Source of the DNA: Plasmodium malariae
Taxonomy: Eukaryota; Apicomplexa; Aconoidasida; Haemosporida; Plasmodiidae
DNA length: 64,000 bases
Direction of reading: 5' to 3'
NCBI RefSeq assembly: GCF_900090045.1
Contig: NC_041780.1
Location: forward strand, 610,001-674,000
Position numbers and translations under genes: made by a program. Shown piece after piece: positions 9,534 through 22,031 of the stretch; position 1 is the first letter of the stretch; each line of letters begins with the position of its first letter. Below the pieces are notes generated by a model. That model made no database searches and was not told the DNA's origin. It was given only the letters and a program-made list of their open reading frames with translations.

Positions 9534-12188
9534 ATGCTGCAGTACTTTGTTAATAAACTGTTCGGTGATCTGCCATCAAATTTTAGCTTCGTAATAGGGA
9601 AAAAATTATCTTATGAAAGGAAAACAGGGTATTTCGAAATATATGATGGTGTTAGTAAAAATAATGAAGACGTATGTATTTTTATATATGAAAAGAAAAG
9701 TAAAGAAGAAAATAGTAGTATTCGAAGATATACAAGTAACCATTTTAAATATTGTAAAAAATTAATTCATCCAAATATTTTAAAAGTGTTGTATACACAT
9801 GAAAGTGATAAGAGAATATATATAGTAACCGAGAAATGTATTCCTTTAATTTGTCAAAGAATAAAAAGTGATCCGATATGGGGATTATATGAAATTATTA
9901 GTGCAGTACATTTTATTAATATGTGTAATTATATTCATTGTTTAATAGGACCTTATTCCGTTTTTGTTAACTCAAGAGGTAGATGGAAATTATCATTATT
10001 TGATTGTGTACATGAGAGCAATGAAAATATACACAATATACTGAATGATGTAAGGTATCATTTATTTTATAATTCTGAATGTTCTTCAAATAGCATGAAT
10101 CATATTCATTCAAGTGAATTAGATAGTTATGGGTTAGGTTTTTTGATGACTTGGTCATATAAAAATTATATTTCGTTAACAACTGTTTGCAGTAATTATC
10201 CCATTTCCGTCGAGGATGGGAAATACTATAATAGGAGTACGATGAATGATTCGGATTCGTTTGTACCTGGCATTTCTACATGGGATAATGGTTTTTACAG
10301 CAACACTGTTTCTGCCACTTTAAGTGTAGATAACAATAATAGACTCAGTAATGGTGATAAGAATACTAGTAATGGCGATGAGTGCATACCGAGGAGCCTT
10401 TACGGAATATACAACATGCTCAAGAAGGGAATATGTGCGGGGTACAGTATGAGAAGCAACAATCGCGTTGATCTTAGCGTTATACTAAATGATGATTGTT
10501 TGAAGAAAAATACTATCGTGAGTACCATGCTATTCTTAACCGAGTTACACATGAAATCTAAAAATGAAAAAACAAAATTTTTAGATGATCTTCTTACCAA
10601 TTTGGATAATATTCCAACAGATGTAAAGGTTCAAATGATTTTGCCTGAACTTGTTCAGAATATTGAAATATCCGAAAATTGTGTGAAATGTTTGAAAATT
10701 ATATTAATTATTTCAAAAGATATGACTAGAGAGAATTTTGAAAAATTAGTTTATCCAAACTTTTGTAAATATTTTTCACTGACTGATAGAAATGTAAGGT
10801 ATGTATTATTAGAATGTTTTCATATGGTCGAGAATCATTTGAATAGTAATAATATGAATGAAATTTGTACTGCTTATTTATATGGATTTTTAGATAACAA
10901 CATTTCGATAAAAAACGAAACTATAAAGAACTTCATATATGTCTTTCCTAAATTGAAAAAGGGATTTAAATCATCATCTTTGAATGCTTTATTAGAAAAT
11001 CTAAAGCAAAATGATTGTTGTATAAAAACAAACACAATTATATGTATTGCTAAAATAGCAAAATATATATTAGCAGATAAGCAAAATATACTTGAAAATG
11101 TGTATCTAGTAGGTTTACACGATCCTTTTATTCAAACACGAGTAGCTACTATTCAATCCATTAAATTTACTTATGATCAGTTTAGTACTAAAAAATTTGT
11201 TTCTAATATATTACCTATGTTAATTAAATTACTCATTGATGATGCAATGGAAATAAGGATTTGCGCATTTGAGGCATTAGACTATATTATAGTTCAACTC
11301 AAAAATCATTTGTTATTAGAGGGGAGTGGTGGTATCAATAATAAAGGTACTACTAGCCATGATTATATAACTATTCACAATGATACAATAAGCCACAGTG
11401 ATATAGCAACAGGTTCAATGAAAACATATAAATTCATGGACAAAATTAAAGACATAATTCAAAATAAAGATAAATTAAATGCGGATCCAGATGGACTTGC
11501 GGTTCAGGGAGAATGTTTTAATATGATCGGTTTAGCAGAAAATGATATGGAGAATAACAAGTATAGAGCATTCCTAAATAGTACCGTTGATGAGTTATCA
11601 CTAGGTAAAAAAGTCGATAAGTCATTACTAAATAGCAGTATTGATAAAGCATTCCTCAGCAATAGCATGAACAACCCACACTTGAACAACTGTGGGAAGA
11701 TGTATAACAACGTGTACAATAGTAGTAGGAGTAATGATAAAATGGGGAACAGTAAAAAGGAAAACACAAACCATGATGATAGTAGTGTTCACTTATCAGT
11801 GGATAATTACAGAGGAAATCAATCCACTTTTATTTTTTCGAATAAAGAAATGGCATTATATAATAAACAAGAAAATAATTTTACTTTTGAGGAAAAAAAT
11901 ATTAGGAATAATTACAGTGATAGAGATATGAACATTTGGGATGGAAAAAATGAATTTGACAATGAGCATAAGGAACACTATAATGATAATAATTACAATG
12001 TAGAAATTATGAACACGTCAGATCACAAGGGGAATGGAGGAGTCAACACTTTTAAAGGTAATTTTGAAAAGAGATCAACAGATAAAAAAAAAAAAAAAAA
12101 AATTGATTTAGATATCGATGATTTTTTTGATGAATTTGACCTAAAAAAAGAAAGCAGCAGTTCAAGGGTAAAACTAAGCTTGCTGTAG
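9534..12188 (+). CDS. SCY1-like (SCYL/CEX1 family) pseudokinase with HEAT-type region
   Basis: 884 aa, one exon. I chose the ATG at 9534 (MLQYFVNKLFGD) because the frame upstream has no ATG, only a TTG at 9456. The N-terminal third is kinase-like: HPNIL at about 79-83 and TEKCIPL at about 99-105 are typical of SCY1-like proteins. Catalytic signatures are missing: the HRD/catalytic loop place reads HCLIGPYSVFVN (135-146) and the DFG place reads SLFD (154-157), so it should be inactive. Residues about 340-615 are alpha-helical repeats of HEAT style. The rest is Asn-rich, followed by a lysine run and an acidic DDFFDEF near the C-terminus. Family knowledge: SCYL1/Cex1p act in Golgi-ER vesicle traffic and tRNA export; the role in Plasmodium is inferred. 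It lies between MyoB and ADF1, matching the P. falciparum order as I remember it. A small 3' intron cannot be excluded. Confidence 0.85.
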   Translation: MLQYFVNKLFGDLPSNFSFVIGKKLSYERKTGYFEIYDGVSKNNEDVCIFIYEKKSKEENSSIRRYTSNHFKYCKKLIHPNILKVLYTHESDKRIYIVTEKCIPLICQRIKSDPIWGLYEIISAVHFINMCNYIHCLIGPYSVFVNSRGRWKLSLFDCVHESNENIHNILNDVRYHLFYNSECSSNSMNHIHSSELDSYGLGFLMTWSYKNYISLTTVCSNYPISVEDGKYYNRSTMNDSDSFVPGISTWDNGFYSNTVSATLSVDNNNRLSNGDKNTSNGDECIPRSLYGIYNMLKKGICAGYSMRSNNRVDLSVILNDDCLKKNTIVSTMLFLTELHMKSKNEKTKFLDDLLTNLDNIPTDVKVQMILPELVQNIEISENCVKCLKIILIISKDMTRENFEKLVYPNFCKYFSLTDRNVRYVLLECFHMVENHLNSNNMNEICTAYLYGFLDNNISIKNETIKNFIYVFPKLKKGFKSSSLNALLENLKQNDCCIKTNTIICIAKIAKYILADKQNILENVYLVGLHDPFIQTRVATIQSIKFTYDQFSTKKFVSNILPMLIKLLIDDAMEIRICAFEALDYIIVQLKNHLLLEGSGGINNKGTTSHDYITIHNDTISHSDIATGSMKTYKFMDKIKDIIQNKDKLNADPDGLAVQGECFNMIGLAENDMENNKYRAFLNSTVDELSLGKKVDKSLLNSSIDKAFLSNSMNNPHLNNCGKMYNNVYNSSRSNDKMGNSKKENTNHDDSSVHLSVDNYRGNQSTFIFSNKEMALYNKQENNFTFEEKNIRNNYSDRDMNIWDGKNEFDNEHKEHYNDNNYNVEIMNTSDHKGNGGVNTFKGNFEKRSTDKKKKKKIDLDIDDFFDEFDLKKESSSSRVKLSLL

Positions 12189-12771
12189 CAAATGGGAGAA
12201 GGCCATATTTTTGCGCGCTAATTTTGTCAAATCTTTTGTGTAATTGCGCATTTATAAGGCATTAATGTGGCTATATTTACATTGAAATCCACCTGACCAT
12301 TTAGGTGTTCCTTTCCTTTTTTTGAAGTTTTTTGTTAATATTAAATTTTCTTTATTGAAAGAATTTTTTATGTTATTTTAATTTTAATTTTTATGTTCTT
12401 ATTAGTTTTATTTGTATGAATTTCATTATATTATAAAGTACTACATTATATTATGTTACATTATGATATATACTATATTGCATCATTTTGCTCCTTTTTT
12501 TTTGCTTTTTTTTTTTTTTTTTTTTTTGTTTGTTCTAACCAACTTATGCATACAGAATGGAGTAAAATAACTTAACATGAATCACTGTATGATTTTTAAA
12601 AAAAAAGAAAGAAATTGGATACTCGTTCAGTTTTGCAAAACGTTTCATCTTTCGTTATGACCGATAAGTAATTAATTTTTACAAATTCCGTTTGGCTGTC
12701 TTTTCTACTATAAGCGCGAACACCCAGAAGAGGCCTATATATACATATATACACAATGCATTTATATATAC

Positions 12772-12822
<51 letters not shown>

Positions 12823-14359
12823 CCTCCCATTTTACATTTTGAAAAATGCAGGTGCGTACATATGTATATGTGTACACCTAAATGCGCATAATTCGCCTTT
12901 TCACATTAACACGAATTACGTACATTTATTTTGTTAAGTGCACTCAAATTATTTGTTTAGATGGGCACATATATATATAAATGTGTGTACTTCAAATTTT
13001 TGGTGAATGGGAGTAGTTGCAAAAAAGTTGAAGAATCCCCATAATACTAGGAATCCTTTTAATGAATTCAATCATTTTTATATGGGTACCAAAAATTTTA
13101 CCTTAACTGTTCAGGTTATTCATGTGGTTTTTTTTTTTCTTTATCCGTCTATATTTTTTATCACAATCATTGAATAAATATTGATTAAAAAACAAAAAAA
13201 AAAGGCACTTGAAAAGTTTTATACTTCTTAAGTGTTATACTTTAATTTTTGCAAAAATAGTGGAAGATGAAGGGGATAATATATTTGTTTATTATACTAA
13301 ACTATATTAACATATTTTTCAATTTTTATTATTTCCCAATTTTTCATTTATGAATATACGATATTTATTATCACTTTTTACACTTTTTATAACTATGAAA
13401 ATTTAAAAAAGCAAAAATGGAAACGCATGTTTACATTAACCTTTATAATTCCATTTAAATTGCAAAAGGAATAAAAAAAAAAAATTATTCTTAATAGACA
13501 TATACACATGTTATGTATATATATAAGAATATATGTATGTATGTATGTATAAATGTACATATATACGCATGTACGTATGTATATCCATATATATATATGT
13601 ATGCGCATATATATATATACGCATGAACAAATAAAAAATATTGGGTGAACACGTTTCAGTCCTTTGAAACCTCTTTTCTGCGAATATAAGTAAGACTAAT
13701 ACTATATATAAAACGCAATAAGAAACATATAATATGAGAAGTATATTTTCTCTTATTATCTTAGAGAACGTTAAAAAATAGGACGGTATAAATGAAATGT
13801 AATATATTTCTCCAATCGGTGTTTACAAAAAAGGGTAAGATGCGTATACATACATAAACCTGCGTACCATTACGCGAAGATACGTATTGTTGTGTAAATG
13901 TAATTTAAGTTGTGCATATGTGTGTACATTTTTGTAAATAATTATATGTTCCTATAAAAGTATATACCTTCACATACGTTCTCGTCTCACATACTTTCTC
14001 TCCTTTTTATTTTCTCCATTTTGTTTACCCATTTTATTTCCGTCATTTTGTTTACAAATTTTATTTTCTTCATTTTGATAACTCATTTTATTTTCGTCAT
14101 TCTACTTACCCATTTTATTTGAATTTTTTTCTTTTTTTAATGAAGTAAATATTTGAACATAATGATATTTTTATTCCCTTGCAAACATATTTGTATTAGT
14201 TCTGTTACGTCCGAAATCTCTGTCCAGTACAGTAAACATGTATGTGTTTATCCCTTTATCTACACACATGTTCCTTGAAGATGTATATATTCTTATATAT
14301 ACACACATATATATATGTATATATACACACACATGCATGTCTATGTATGGATGTTTAAC
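12189..14359. other. Spacer between converging pseudokinase and ADF1 genes
   Basis: The two flanking genes point at each other, so this stretch should hold both 3' UTRs. I see poly(T) tracts, a TA run near 12770-12805, TATG/TACA-rich sequence near 13500-13620, and a cattttatttt-type loose repeat at 14010-14120. No gene is seen. Confidence 0.6.
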
Positions 14360-14727
14360 CTATTTAAAATCAGCAACATCCTGAGCGCTTTCAATAACTG
14401 AGGTTAAAACGTTAACTCCTTCAATTTTCTTTAATAATGCTTGTTTACTAGAAGCATAGGTCATCCTGTCTCTCGAATTTGATGATTCTCTTGCATACAT
14501 AAAGAAGTGAATTTTGTGCACTAAAAGGAAAAAAAAAAAAATGTAATGCAAAATGAAATTGCTATATATGAGTGCGATGAAATGGTAATGCCAAGTTTTT
14601 AAGTTGTAACTTGCATATGCATAATACATACAGAAAAATTTCAAGATTATTTTATTATTTTTTTTAAACGCAATTTTGTTTGAGAAAAGGTACACACAAA
14701 ATAATAAACACAACGCATTTAAATATA

Positions 14728-14760
<33 letters not shown>

Positions 14761-15316
14761 AAAAAGGGCATATAAAATTATAAAATTGCACATGGTGCAT
14801 GATAGGATGGTACGAAAAAATGTAGGAAAAAATACAGGACAGAATGTAGGAAAAAATGAAGAATATTTAAAAATGGAAATTATGGGACTTCTCGCAAAAA
14901 AAAAAAAAAAAAAAAAAATATATATATATGGCATAAACTAAATAAGTACAAAATGAAAAGAACAGGTGGCAAAAGAGGTGGTTTCACATAGGTTTACACA
15001 ATTACACATATATATGTGCGCGTATGTATATATATGGAATAGTCATAATGCATTTATATATCGCTTCTTCCTGTACGCTTATTTACATATATATTTAAAG
15101 GTGCTTACCCGCGTCAAAAACAACATATGCACATTGAATTTGTTCATTTTTATCAATCGATTCCACTAATTCGGTTAAAGTAGTTGTTGCTCCTTTGGAA
15201 TGAATAATAATCTCACAATTTTCTATAACGAATATAATCCATCGGCAAGTTTTTCGAATTTTCATATTATTGAATTCTGTTATACAAGTATCGTTAACGC
15301 GAATACCACTTATCAT
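14360..15316 (-). CDS. ADF1: Actin-depolymerising factor 1 (ADF/cofilin), 2 exons
   Basis: Exon 1 is complement 15109-15316 and exon 2 is complement 14360-14520. A GT-AG intron of 588 bp splits a Val codon, and the joined frame gives 122 aa, the known length of Plasmodium ADF1. It begins MISGIRVND and ends ESAQDVADFK, and contains the ADF-fold core (NCEIIIHSKG, CAYVVFDA, RDRMTYASSK). Family knowledge: this minimal ADF lacks the F-actin-binding extensions of larger cofilins, mainly binds G-actin and speeds nucleotide exchange. It supports the fast actin turnover needed for gliding and invasion, the process that myosins power. The intron is rich in homopolymers and holds no coding sequence. Identity is very firm. 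Confidence 0.95.
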
Positions 15317-15377
15317 TTTCGATTAAAAAAAAATATATATTTTATGTTATATTTTTTTAAATGCTTATAATGCTTAT

Positions 15378-15452
15378 AATGTGTATAATATGTATAATAT
15401 GTATAATATGTATAATATGTATAATATGTATAATATGTATAATATGTATAAT
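15378..15452. repeat. 9-bp repeat (gtataatat) upstream of ADF1
   Basis: About eight near-perfect copies start about 60 bp upstream of the ADF1 start codon, so they lie in the 5' UTR or core promoter. Confidence 0.85.
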
Positions 15453-15884
15453 ATATATATATATATATTATACATATATATATGTGTGTGTTACGAAAGA
15501 TGGAAATTTTTTCAAAATTTTACAAAATTTATGACTTTTAAAAAATTGAGAAATAAGGAATAAAAAGAAAATAAAAGAGTAGAAATGGAAAAGAAAAAGA
15601 ATAGGAAAAGAAAAAATAAAAAAAATGAAATAAAAAAAAAATAAAAAAATAATATAATATTATAATAAAATATAGTATAGTATAGTATAACAAAATAAAT
15701 TAACCAGCCTTGCGTAATATGTAATGCGCATGTATATATGTATAGTTTCTTCTTTCTTCTTGCCTTTTTTCTTTATTTTTCTTTTTTTAATTTTTGTTTT
15801 TTAAAATTTAAATGAACGAACAAAAATGGTGAAATTTATACTCAAAAAAAAAAAAAATAAATAAATAAATAAAATAAAAAATAA

Positions 15885-16112
15885 AATAAAATGAAGAAAT
15901 AAAATGAAGAAATAAATTGAAGAAATAAAATAAAGAAATAAAATGAAGAAATAAAATGAAGAAATAAAATGAAGAAATAAAATGAAGAAATAAAATGAAG
16001 AAATAATGTAAAGAAATAGAATAAATAAAATAATATAAACAGAGCGAACAAAACGAACAAAACGAACAAAACAAACAAAACGAACAAAACGAACAAAACG
16101 AACAAAACGAAC
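15885..16112. repeat. Two adjacent arrays: 13-bp (aaaatgaagaaat) and 10-bp (aacaaaacga)
   Basis: About ten copies of the 13-bp unit (15885-16020) are followed by about eight copies of the 10-bp unit (16040-16112). The long minus-strand open frames here (FLHFISSFYF, FVRFVRFV) are repeat artefacts. Confidence 0.85.
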
Positions 16113-18610
16113 AAAACAAAATAAATCCAAAGAAAAAAAAAAAAAAAAAATACTTGAATGCGCTTGTGTATTGTAAATGTAATGTATTGTTTTTACGTGT
16201 GTACTTACTATGCATGGACGCATATAAATATTATATATGTAGGTATAATTATGTATATAATTAAGTATATAATTATATATATATATATCCCGAGTAAAAT
16301 ATTTTTATATGCATATATATTTATTTATGTATGAATATATATATATATATGTATGTATACGTTATGTATGTATGTATACGTTATGTATGTATATGTAACA
16401 TATATGTATCGTGTACACGTATATTATGATATATTATATGTTTTCCTGTTTGCATTTTACATATACGCGTACATATCCGTATCAGTGTGTACAAATTCTA
16501 TGTAATAAAATGGCACTCTTGGCGTGTATCATGAAATATATTTTTTTGCAATTTCAGTAAATCCAATTTTTATTTCCTCCTTTTCATAAGAAAAAGGTGA
16601 AAACAAATACAATTTTAATTTTAATAAATAAAACTAAATATGCAAGAAATGAATTTTTAAATAATATTAAATATACCAAAAAAAAGAAAAAAAAAAAAAA
16701 AAAAAAATACTTCTGTGAAGTTACTTTTATGTTTTCGTGGTGCATGTGTGGATGAAATGACTAAGGAATTTTCGAAGCTTTAAAAATGAATAGCCCATTT
16801 TGAAAAATAAAATTAAAGTGATGTAAAATTTAGTAAAGTGAAATGTAATGAAGTAACAGTGAAGTAAAATATATCGTGAAGAATATTAAAATTAATAAAA
16901 TAAAGAGCAATATTAAAATATACAAACAAAAAACTGAATATGTGTATGCATATGATCACTTTTGCGTATACCTATAAATGTATTTTTGAAAGAAATAATA
17001 ATGCTAATTGACACGTATGGAGGGTCCAAATATTAAAAAATATTAAAAAAAATGAATAGAGACTGGACATCAAGTTCATTTTTTCTTTTATTTTTTTTTT
17101 AACACATAAAAAAATATAATTTAAACTTTTTATTTCTAAATAAATTGTATGAATAGAATAAAAAAAAAAAAAAAAAAAAAAAAAAGGAAAAACAGCTACT
17201 AATAATAATTCTTTTCTGTCAAGTTCAAATCTGTAGTTGAGAATAATGGTTATCTTTTATGTGTATTTGTATTATATGTATAGAACATATGCATTAAGTG
17301 TACCTATACATACATACATACATACGTACATATCTACGTTTTAGAAATATTTTTTTACCTTTTAAAAGGCAAGTTCTTAACACATGCAAACGCATTATGA
17401 ATACATACGCGTCAGTATTAAGATTAAATGGCAAAACAAACGGATAAATTTTTGGAGATGGCATTTAAAATAATAAATATAATGTCTTTAACCATTTTTG
17501 TGAACACCAACAACATTCAGATTACTCATTCCAAGAAGATAATAGCAAAAATAAAAAAAGTTTATCCTATAAAAATATAAAAAACTTCGTTGTAGTTTCA
17601 ACATGCATTTAGTAAAAACTGTATAACTCTTCACTGTTCTAATGTTATTATGCCACGAATTTGTTTACGAATTCGTTCGCCTTTTGTTAAATATGCTCCT
17701 ATTCCCTTTTGTACTATACGTTTAGCAGGAACATAACTAAATTAAACCAAGGGGAAAAAATAAAATAAAACATAATAAGATAAGGAAAAACGGACATATT
17801 TATTAAATATCCCAATTTTTTTTAGAAATATTTTACTTGTTTTGTTCATAATACATTGCAGTTGTTTTAGAAATAAGAAAAAAAAAGATCAAACGGTACT
17901 GTTAAAAGAGCTTATATATATATATATGTTATATATATGAACGGAGGGGCAACGGAATAAGATGGCTCGAAAATAAAAAAAAAAAAAAAAACTGAAAGAG
18001 ATAATGCAAGGCTTCGGCTTAGCATAAAAGTGAATAAGATATACTTCGAGAAGTTTTCGTTTAAAAGTTTTTAAGAAATAAAATAATCATTATTTTTGTT
18101 GCATTATATTATATGAAAACAATTTATTAGTGTTATCTGCACAGAATACATCACTGTATAAGTAATGTGAAAAAGGCACTTTTCCTACATATTTAAGTAA
18201 TTAGTTTAGAAAGAAGAAGTACTTTCATATGGTTTATACGCATATATTTTTCTCCTTGGAATATTTACTCACAGGACTAAGTACCTAATTGTTACGCTTT
18301 ATTTTTTTATACTTTCTTTAATTTTTGAAATGGAAAATAATCAAAATTATAACAAGAAATTTAATTTAGTTTTATTCAAGTACTGTAAGAGAAAGAAGTT
18401 TTCCATTTCAAGAATTCATAATATTAGTGGAGTAGTTCAACATAGAGTTTTCGTTATTTTTTATTTTACCTTAGCGATTTGCAGACAGCATTTGTGTGTT
18501 ATATAATATTATGTATTAGTTCATGTTACCTTTAATGTGGAAAAATATATTCTAATTTTTAAAATATGCTTAAACTAGAAGTATACATGTAGACAGAATT
18601 TCATTTTGCG

Positions 18611-18639
<29 letters not shown>

Positions 18640-18641
<2 letters not shown>

Positions 18642-18905
18642 CTAGCTATATTAATAGCCACAGTTAAAGAGCTTCTCTAGTCTCTTCGTCTTTGTTGCAC
18701 ATAAATTGTAAAAAAATGCCTGAACAAGACATGTAAAAATGGAAATAGATTAAAATGAATTTTTATTTATTTTTGTTTTTTTTTTATAACTATATAACCA
18801 CAGCTATTTAATTAGTACTTCTCTAGTTTCTCTAATTTTGTTGCACACAAACTGTAAAAAAAATGCCTGAACAAGACATGTAAAAATGGAAATAGAAAAA
18901 AATGA
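18640..18905. repeat. Direct duplication of a unique block of about 110 bp
   Basis: Copies at about 18640-18760 and 18785-18905 share a tail, gcctgaacaagacatgtaaa and onward, that is identical for about 30 bp. The left part is diverged (cttctctagtctc against cttctctagtttc). The two are separated by a poly(T)-rich linker. On the minus strand each copy begins with a T-rich tract and then a short open stretch (VCNK/MCNK), which resembles a 3' splice site but joins nothing I can identify. Confidence 0.75.
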
Positions 18906-20031
18906 GTTTTTTTTTTTTTTTTTTGCAACTTTTTTGATGGCGAATTATTTTTACCCTTAAAAATGGTACAGTTTGTACCTATATATATACACATTTTATG
19001 TCTTATTTTCGAATTAGTGTTACACATTTTTGTTGTTAAAAAAAAGACATTTAGCACGAGTCATAATATTTTAGGAATATATTTTTTATTCTATTAAGAA
19101 TTTTCAGATTCATGGTACATGCTGGTGTTGGATCAGTAATTGAAAAATGGATATAATTACATTCTCATGAAAAATTTAGAAATGCGCATTCGTATAGATT
19201 TGTACATACTTAAATACACCCACACATATATACGTACATACAATTGTTGTCCTAGTATTAAAACTTTGCAGTAATGATTAATGATTTGACTTGAAAAACG
19301 TAAAATGTGTATATGGTAAAAAATAAAATAAAAAAGGAGAAACACATTACAGTGTTTAATAGACACACCAAATGGTATATTGTATCATCTTAAAGATTGA
19401 ATTTTTTCCATAAAGTTTTCACATAAATTTTTATTTTTGCATTGCGCATACAGAAAACTTGATGTTGTATATTATATATATGTATATATATTTAAAGGAG
19501 AATTTAGTGCATATAAAAAATGGGGAGAAAAAAAAATGTATACCTTTTTCTTCAAAATTTCAGCAATATATATATTTTTTTTAAACAATACTTTGCATTG
19601 AAACTTGAACTTTAATTTAAAATTTCGAAGCGAACAAAAGCGTAAAACCGCTTCTATCATAATTTACGGAATTAAATTATATAAATATATATGAGAGATT
19701 CTTCAATAAAAGAAGGTATTCCTAGATTTGATGCTTCTTTATTTTAAAAAACTTTCTAACATTTCGTATTAAATGGGACTAAAATAAGGTGAAATGCCTC
19801 CTATGTTAACATGTACAAAAAATGTTATTTCCTGAACAAATACAACACACCATTTAACATTTTATAATATACAAAATTCCACTGGTACCAATAAGTACAA
19901 CACTTCGCTCATCGTTTTGATACTATAATAAAATACTGTTATTTATGCTAAAAAAGTGTAAAGAATTTCACACAAATAACCTTCTTCACCTCATAAATAC
20001 TACGAATGGTCATATATAAAGAAAACATACA

Positions 20032-20079
<48 letters not shown>

Positions 20080-20919
20080 ATTATGTATATATAATTATGT
20101 ATATATTTACATATATACTACGGCTGAAAGAAATATATAGCTGAAGTGTCATTAATACGAAAACATAAAATATAAAATTTGAAACTAAACAAAAGTTGAA
20201 GAAAAAAAGAAGTAACCATTAGCATGGTATTTTTTTATTATAAACAAAATGAATAAAAGTAGGATAAAGTTTAACATGAATAATAAAATTTGGAAAAGGC
20301 GTAACAATATACATAATAGCTTTTCTAATTATTTTAATACATAAAAATATATATAGGTCATATTTAATAAAAGGCAATATTTAATACATATTTTAAATAC
20401 TTAAATATCATATTATAATATTATATAAAATTATATAATTCCCTTTAATTATATAATATGTGTTCTTTTACTTATGTATACATATCATAATATTACAAAG
20501 CAGTTGTATGATTTTTTTTTTTTTTAAAAGTGCTATGTTATATTGTATTATTTTATATGTAATATTATTTTATTATACATATTTACATAATTGCAAGTTT
20601 TATAAAATAAGGTTCTGTAGTTAAAAATCTTAAGCTCGAACTTTATTATTTTTTTTTTCTTTATTTTAATTTTTTTTAATTTTAAAAGTTTACACTTGCT
20701 TATGTAAAGATTGAATTATTTCGAAAAATCTCTAACGAATTAATAGAATATTAAAAATAAATTATATACGTTTTTTCAAAATTTTTAAAAGCTATCAGAA
20801 AAAAAAAAAAAAAATTTTGATAGCTGTACCTTATAATTTTTTTTAATTAAAAAAGCGCAATAGTAAATTTTAACTTTAGTGATATATAATATATATATAT
20901 ATATTTATATATAAATATA

Positions 20920-21250
20920 TAACTTATAATTATACATATAAATAATATAACGTATGATTATATATATATACATATATATAGTAGTTATTTATATTTATAT
21001 ATATATAGTAGTTATTTATATTTATATATATATAGTAGTTATTTATATTTATATATATATATACTTATATAGCACTTATATTTTTATATAATACTTATTT
21101 ATATATTATATACTTATATAGTACTTATTTATATTTATATTTATATATATACTTATATAGCACTTATATTTTTATATAATACTTATTTATATATTATATA
21201 CTTATATAGAACTTATTTATATATATATATATATATATATACTTATATAG
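20920..21250. repeat. AT-only tandem repeats in extreme AT island
   Basis: Three copies of a unit of about 27 bp (gtagttatttatatttatat) at 20981-21060 are followed by two copies of a unit of about 85 bp containing agcacttatatttttatata and onward (about 21061-21145 and 21146-21230). Confidence 0.75.
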
Positions 21251-22031
21251 AACTTATTTACATTTTTATATATATAGATGTCCCAATATATATATTATAC
21301 ATATGTAAACATAATACATAGTTATTTTATACATACTTTATAAGTACTTATATATGCCATATTTATTTATACATATGTATATATATATTTTTATATATTT
21401 ATACTTATGTAACATATATACATTTATATTATACATATATATATATTTGCTTACAAATATATGTATGTATATAGTATAAACAGTGTATTACGGATGCCCA
21501 AAGGGACTAGTAGTTATTGACTATTTTACATTGTTAATTATTTAAGAAAATAATAAATTGTAATTACCATTTATTGTAATAGGGTATCATTAATACCAAG
21601 GTTTTAAATGCACATATTTATTAATTTATACATTTAAATACGTTTAAAGAATAATAATTTAACAATATGCATATATATATGTATATATATATATATATAT
21701 ATACATATATATACATACATGGCTACCTTAATTCACATTCAATTTATGCACACGCGAACATACATACAAACATACATAAATACCTTATATAAATGTAAAT
21801 ATTTAAAAAAGAAGATACACATAAATTTGTGAACAATTTGAAATTTATATGAACAAATCAGGAGTGCAGAGAAAAAAAAAAAAAATTAAAAAAGTCAAAA
21901 AAGCAAAAAAAAGCAAAAACAGTAGAAAAGGAACAAAAGGAAAATAAAACAAAAGTAGTAGAAAAAACAAATAAAGCAAAACTAGTAAAAAGGGCAAAAA
22001 AATAAAAGAAGCAAAAAAGTAAAAAAACATA

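Larger units (their letters stand above)
15317..22031. other. Large 6.7-kb spacer between divergent ADF1 and SRSF12 genes
   Basis: The flanking genes are divergent, so both promoters lie here. I find no convincing gene. Contents: a 9-bp repeat 5' of ADF1, AT-rich repeats at 15.9-16.1 kb, TA runs, a duplicated block of about 110 bp at 18.64-18.9 kb, and an extreme AT island at about 19.9-21.7 kb. Short open stretches on the minus strand at 18.8-19.7 kb cannot be joined into a credible gene. Confidence 0.6.

Noticed and set aside
18812..19660. A possible small multi-exon gene on the minus strand (frames at 19660, 19366, 19130, 18860)
   Set aside because: I tried to join the open pieces with GT-AG introns, but donors and phases did not agree, and I recall no gene here in P. 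falciparum.
19900..21720. Centromere
   Set aside because: AT-extreme, but shorter and less AT-pure than known Plasmodium centromeres; kept only as a low-interest observation.
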